Below are positions 62,535-64,000 of a DNA stretch of 64,000 nucleotides, in pieces. The stretch is from Anaerolineales bacterium (GTDB lineage: Bacteria; Chloroflexota; Anaerolineae; JAAEKA01), in NCBI GenBank assembly GCA_020634615.1, contig JACKBI010000001.1, positions 620,001 to 684,000 on the forward strand, in the 5' to 3' direction. A model generated the notes under the pieces. The model was not told the origin of the DNA and did not search any database. It saw nothing but the letters and a program-made list of their open reading frames with translations. The position numbers and the translations under genes were made by a program. Each line of letters opens with the position of its first letter. The first letter of the stretch is position 1.

Positions 62535-64000
62535 ATGACCGGCTCCGCAACCCAGCAAAAACAATGGATCGTCCAACCGCAAGCGCCTGACAGCCACCTG
62601 GCGCGCTTCAGCCACGTTTCGCCCCTCATCGTGCAGCTATTGTGGAGCCGCGGCGTGCAAGCGCCCGACGAGGTCGAGGCGTTCCTGGCCGGCGTCGCCC
62701 GGGTGGACAACCCGTTTCGCATCGCGGGCATGAATGAGGCGGTCGAACGCATCCGGCGCGCCATTCGCAACGGCGAGCGCATCGCTGTCTATGGCGACTT
62801 CGACGCCGACGGCGTGACCGCAACCGCTTTGATGGTGCAAACGTTGAGCGCGCTGGGCGCATTCGTGCGTCCTTACATTCCCCATCGCGTCGACGAGGGC
62901 TACGGCCTCAACAACAGCGCCCTCAGCGAGCTGGCGCGCGAGGGACAGCAGCTGATCATCACCGTCGATTGCGGCATCCGCGCTGTGGACGAGGTCGCGT
63001 TTGCCAACCGGCTGGGGCTGGACGTCATCGTCACCGACCATCACTCGGTGGGCGCGGAGTTGCCGCCTGCGCTGGCCGTCATCAATCCCAAGCGTGCCGA
63101 CTGCGACTACCTGTTCAAGGGGCTGGCGGGCGTCGGCCTGGCCTTCAAACTGGCTCAGGGGCTGTTGCGCACCCAGCAGAAGTCGCCCATACGCCGCGAT
63201 CTTACCGTCGATCTGGACGAAGCTGATTTGCTGGACCTGGTGGCGCTGGGCACGGTGGCCGACCTTGCGCCGCTGCTGGATGAAAACCGGGCGCTGGTGC
63301 AGCGCGGCCTGGAGCGCATCAACCAGCCGCAGCGGCCCGGCCTGCAGGCGCTGATTGCCAAGACTGGTCTGTCGCTGGGCCAGATCACGGCCACCTCCAT
63401 CGGTTTCGTCCTCGGGCCGCGGCTGAACGCTGCCGGCCGGCTGGAAAGCGCAATGCTCGCCTACGAGTTGCTCCAGACCGACGATGTTTTCAAGGCCGCC
63501 AGTCTGGCCACGGAACTGGATCATCTGAACGCCCGCCGCCAGCAGCTTACCGCCCAGTCGGTAGAAATCGCCCAGGCGCAGATCGCGGCGGATGGGGCAG
63601 ATGGCTACCTCTACATGGTCGCCGGCAATGAGTTTCTTTCCGGCATCGTCGGGTTGGTCGCTGGCAGGCTGGTCGAGCAGTACTACCGCCCATCGCTGGT
63701 GGTGGAACTGGGCGAACGGCAGAGCCGCGGCAGTGCGCGCAGCATCGCCGAGTTCGACATCACCAAGGCGCTGGATCGCTGTGCGGCGGCCGGTCTGCTG
63801 GTCAGACACGGCGGACACGCGGCCGCCGCCGGTTTCACGGTCGAGAACAGGAAGCTGCCGGCGCTGAAGACCACTCTGCAGGAGATCGCCGCCGAACAGC
63901 TCAGTGGCAAGAACCTCCAGCCCAGCCTGGCTATCGACGCCGAGATCGCGTTGGGCGACGTGGACTGGGCGACCTGGGGTCTGTTGCAGCAGATGGAACC
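62535..64000 (+). CDS. recJ: Single-stranded-DNA exonuclease RecJ, 3' end missing
   Basis: The frame is open to the window end, with 488 residues visible of the usual ~550-600. DHH-family motifs are present: IAVYGDFDADGVTATALM (motif I), LIITVDCGIRAVDE (motif II), VIVTDHHSVG (motif III, DHH) and LVALGTVADLAPLLDENR (motif IV). The DHHA1 part reads IGFVLGPRLNAAGRL and VRHGGHAAAAGFTV. RecJ degrades single-stranded DNA 5' to 3' in repair and recombination. The ATG at 62535 lies seven bases after a TATAAT box. Confidence 0.95.
   Translation, partial: MTGSATQQKQWIVQPQAPDSHLARFSHVSPLIVQLLWSRGVQAPDEVEAFLAGVARVDNPFRIAGMNEAVERIRRAIRNGERIAVYGDFDADGVTATALMVQTLSALGAFVRPYIPHRVDEGYGLNNSALSELAREGQQLIITVDCGIRAVDEVAFANRLGLDVIVTDHHSVGAELPPALAVINPKRADCDYLFKGLAGVGLAFKLAQGLLRTQQKSPIRRDLTVDLDEADLLDLVALGTVADLAPLLDENRALVQRGLERINQPQRPGLQALIAKTGLSLGQITATSIGFVLGPRLNAAGRLESAMLAYELLQTDDVFKAASLATELDHLNARRQQLTAQSVEIAQAQIAADGADGYLYMVAGNEFLSGIVGLVAGRLVEQYYRPSLVVELGERQSRGSARSIAEFDITKALDRCAAAGLLVRHGGHAAAAGFTVENRKLPALKTTLQEIAAEQLSGKNLQPSLAIDAEIALGDVDWATWGLLQQME

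Overview
This 64 kb window is GC-rich chromosomal DNA, most likely from an uncultured-type Chloroflexota (Anaerolineae/Caldilineae-like). The taxonomic call is an inference. It rests on an archaeal-type aspartyl-tRNA synthetase behind a T-box, a BTAD/NB-ARC/TPR regulator, Thr/Pro-linker secreted lipoproteins, DUF2723 and GT39 membrane glycosyltransferases, and many short palindromic intergenic elements. There is no rRNA, CRISPR array, transposase or prophage. Genes lie on both strands in short operons. Promoters mostly read as TTGACA-N17-TATAAT variants.

Layout. 1-3.3 kb: a KimA-type K+ importer (5' end cut off) followed by two RCK/TrkA proteins. 3.3-6.4 kb: a large secreted, membrane-anchored protein. 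6.5-8.2 kb: a small acidic protein, a Gfo/Idh/MocA oxidoreductase and a cupin on the minus strand. 8.2-16.4 kb: a NuoE-NuoF fusion, a membrane protein, a DUF433-HAD fusion, a GNAT protein, RarD, a terpene-cyclase-like toroid protein and a glutaredoxin-like protein. 16.7-18.9 kb: the two halves of a Tm-1-like protein as separate genes. 19-28 kb: envelope proteins, a 1.1-kaa AfsR/SARP-like regulator, a PfkB kinase and a two-repeat secreted protein. 28.7-38 kb: an M29 aminopeptidase, an ExeM/NucH-like secreted nuclease, a fused xanthine-dehydrogenase-family enzyme and a cytochrome-c-like lipoprotein. 38-45 kb: a TyrA-like protein lacking the catalytic His, HD and site-2-protease proteins, a GH2 beta-mannosidase-like enzyme, a sugar epimerase and T-box-controlled AspRS. 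45.7-48.6 kb: a STAND NTPase/TPR pair with a convergent small cysteine-containing peptide. 49-54.6 kb: a SulP transporter and two envelope proteins. 54.65-55.4 kb: three tRNA genes, the third split by a group I intron. 55.4-64 kb: a CBS protein, FtcD, a thioesterase, a dksA-like/upp/GT2/GT39/dCMP-deaminase operon and the 5' part of recJ.

The strongest unusual signal is the tRNA(CAU) gene interrupted at its anticodon loop by a ~476-nt group I intron. The intron has a recognisable IC3-type core (P3, P5, P6, P7, P8, P9). On its antisense strand it carries a short HNH-homing-endonuclease-like ORF that appears to have lost its central part.

The second theme is a dense set of paired-palindrome elements. 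Each arm is itself a palindrome and the two arms are inverted copies of each other. At least seven sequence families occur. Two copies are read in frame inside proteins (NuoEF linker, DUF2723 N-terminus), two form gene 3' ends, one sits in the linker of the T-box leader, and one lies between the T-box terminator and the aspS start.

Further points are two apparently leaderless genes (GH2, recJ), a 10-codon upstream ORF overlapping a GTG start, a C-terminal anchor motif shared by two secreted proteins, and the DUF433-HAD fusion.
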